From assembly GCA_958443265.1 (NCBI GenBank), contig CAUCKA010000052.1, positions 1 to 5,053 of the forward strand: a stretch of DNA of 5,053 nucleotides, read 5' to 3'. A model generated the notes under the pieces. That model was not told the origin of the DNA and searched no databases. It saw nothing but the letters and a program-made list of their open reading frames with translations. Below, piece after piece: positions 4,017-5,053 of this stretch. Every line of letters starts with the position of its first letter. Position 1 is the stretch's first letter. Source of the DNA: an uncultured Collinsella sp. (GTDB lineage Bacteria > Actinomycetota > Coriobacteriia > Coriobacteriales > Coriobacteriaceae). The translations under genes and the position numbers were made by a program.

Positions 4017-4451
4017 ATGGATCTGTTTCTTGAGACTCCGCAGCAACAAGCTGAGCGCATGCTGCGTCAGCAGCAACGACTCATGGAGATGCAAATGCAA
4101 GGGGTTGCCAACCAGGCGCCCGTGCAAAACGTCGTGCCCGCTGCTGTACCTGCAGCTGTGCCCGGGTGTGAATCGGCGCCAGAGGCCTATTCCGTACAGC
4201 AAGATTCATATGCGCAGGAGCTCGCGTTCGACAAACGCCGCGCGCGCCGCCGCCGTTTGGGCCAGCGCCTGCGCACATTGGCGATGATCGTGCTCATCCC
4301 GCTGGGGCTTGCGGCCATCTTTCTGGCGTCGTATGCCCTCACGTGCATCCTCAACGGCGCATCGCCCAACGAGGTGCTCCAACATCTAGCGGCCCTGGGT
4401 CAGCGCCTAGGTGACGTCATAACAACCATCCGCGCCGGCTGGGAGAGCTAG
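4017..4451 (+). CDS. Hypothetical small single-span membrane protein
   Basis: This 144-residue protein is not one I recognise. It starts MDLFLETPQQQAERML, and residues 8-30 are rich in Gln and Met and probably helical. An Ala/Pro/Val-rich linker follows (about 34-56), then a very basic patch, KRRARRRRLGQRLR (73-86), and one strong hydrophobic span at about 87-112. The basic patch before the span predicts a cytoplasmic N-terminus and a short external C-terminal tail with an amphipathic helix (116-139). The ATG at 4017 is preceded by GGAGG with a 5-nt spacer; the TTG at 4005 overlaps that RBS and is unlikely. A frame overlapping it from 3910 gives only Arg/Cys-rich, low-complexity protein and is rejected. 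It could be a membrane-anchored adaptor, but nothing shows a partner. Confidence 0.75.
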   Translation: MDLFLETPQQQAERMLRQQQRLMEMQMQGVANQAPVQNVVPAAVPAAVPGCESAPEAYSVQQDSYAQELAFDKRRARRRRLGQRLRTLAMIVLIPLGLAAIFLASYALTCILNGASPNEVLQHLAALGQRLGDVITTIRAGWES

Positions 4452-4480
4452 CGTTTGTCGCATTAGGACTTCTGGGGTGT

Positions 4481-4508
4481 AGGGATTATCGCCACGAGTG
4501 GAATCCTT
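4481..4508 (+). terminator. Possible weak terminator-like hairpin
   Basis: AGGGATT (4481-4487) pairs with AATCCTT (4502-4508), with one G-U pair. An inner CCA/TGG stem has the loop CGAG. There is no T-run, so it would be at best an inefficient or Rho-assisted end for the preceding gene. Confidence 0.25.
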
Positions 4509-4541
4509 GCATCCTGTGGGTCCTGTCGTGCGACTGAATAG

Positions 4542-4562
4542 TATTATTTAAGATGAATAATA
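4542..4562 (+). promoter_or_regulatory. AT-rich inverted repeat (candidate operator)
   Basis: TATTATT (4542-4548) and AATAATA (4556-4562) are perfect reverse complements, 7 nt apart. They lie in an AT-rich stretch about 40 nt before the TTG start of the next gene, where a promoter should be (TAATAA-type -10 candidates at 4558-4566). This position suits autorepression by the HTH-bearing product downstream. The repeat is seen; the function is inferred. Confidence 0.45.
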
Positions 4563-4599
4563 ATAAAGGATACAGGCAATACAAAAAGGAGGTGCGTGG

Positions 4600-5053
4600 T
4601 TGAATCTGACTTTTGAGGGATTCTTAAAAGGCTATTGCCGAGAGCTATCCGGACAGCAGTCGCTCAGTTTTAGAAAACTGGTTAAGCAAGCGACGACGGT
4701 TGCGCCGCGCGTGGCGGAGCCCCTGTTTTTGCTCGCTTTGGCACAGGGTAAAGCCGAATACGTTCTGGGCTTATCCGAGGGTTCGTGGATGGAAGAGGGT
4801 TACCGAGGCGTTTTGTCCTTGTACGCCCAAACGGGTAGCCTGGCATCTCTATGCGCCGAGGACAAACTTCCTAATCGTTATGCCAACGTTTGGCGTGCGT
4901 ATAGAGCGGTGAAGGAAAAGCCAGTGGCGGACAGAAGAATCAACGCCCTGATGCGAAAAAGAACGTTGGGAGCGCTAGAGGAATCGGGTGTAACGCGCTA
5001 CGGTCTCTGCCGCGATTTGAATCTGAATAAAGGAAACGTGTACGCATATTTAG
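4600..5053 (+). CDS. Partial CDS: unrecognised protein with C-terminal HTH-like segment
   Basis: An uninterrupted frame of 151 codons starts at TTG 4600 and runs off the window. The start is well supported: AAAGGAGGT (4585-4593) is a near-perfect ribosome binding site 6 nt upstream, and no in-frame ATG, GTG or TTG lies between it and the stop at 4564. The protein starts LNLTFEGFLKGYCRELSGQQ (initiator read as Met). About residues 1-115 are helical-looking and unfamiliar to me, rich in Leu/Ala with several aromatic residues. Residues 122-151 resemble a helix-turn-helix, with SGVTRYGLCRDL as first helix and turn and NKGNVYAYL as recognition helix. Codons such as AGA, CGA, CTA and TTA are more frequent than in the neighbours, and the region upstream is AT-rich, hinting at transfer. 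An antitoxin or phage-like regulator is possible, but the partner gene lies outside the window. Confidence 0.75.
   Translation, partial: MNLTFEGFLKGYCRELSGQQSLSFRKLVKQATTVAPRVAEPLFLLALAQGKAEYVLGLSEGSWMEEGYRGVLSLYAQTGSLASLCAEDKLPNRYANVWRAYRAVKEKPVADRRINALMRKRTLGALEESGVTRYGLCRDLNLNKGNVYAYL

Noticed and set aside
3735..4287. Frames 3735-3986 and 3910-4287 on the + strand as possible genes
   Set aside because: The first starts inside a terminator stem. The second overlaps the better supported 4017 gene and gives Arg/Cys-rich sequence, and neither has an RBS.

Overview
The window looks like chromosomal DNA of a high-GC, Gram-positive anaerobe. From the codon use, the rubrerythrin and the general character of the genes I would guess a Coriobacteriia member such as Collinsella. 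That assignment is inference from style, not from a database match. All convincing genes lie on the + strand.

Layout: (1) 1-280 holds a tRNA-Asp(GUC) gene with encoded CCA. It has a strong stable-RNA promoter with a near-consensus UP element and its own Rho-independent terminator. (2) 281-601 has no gene but carries a promoter (about 413-441) embedded in overlapping inverted repeats, followed by a roughly 150-nt structured leader. (3) 602-2668 carries three genes in a row: an Rrf2-family regulator with Fe-S-type cysteines, an atypical MutY-like DNA glycosylase 21 nt downstream, and rubrerythrin after a 114-nt gap. Together they read as an oxidative or nitrosative stress cluster: sensing, base-excision repair and peroxide reduction. 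(4) 2690-3768 holds a predicted polytopic membrane protein of unknown function, bracketed by two direct copies of a roughly 170-bp non-coding element. (5) 3769-4451 holds a motif-rich 250-bp upstream region and a small single-span membrane protein. (6) 4452-5053 holds an AT-rich intergenic region with an inverted repeat, then a TTG-started gene that runs off the window and ends, as far as visible, in a helix-turn-helix-like segment.

The most unusual feature is the pair of intergenic elements at 2690-2856 and 3597-3768. Each has a long perfect hairpin (29 and 27 bp) whose arms differ almost completely between copies yet remain perfectly self-complementary. Each also has a nearly identical loop, a 58-nt linker (52/58 identical) and a nearly identical terminator. 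Each begins about 20 nt after a stop codon on the same strand. Second in interest are the glycosylase, which lacks the Fe-S cluster and carries Glu where MutY has its catalytic Asp, and the 42-nt hairpin that begins four nucleotides after its start codon.
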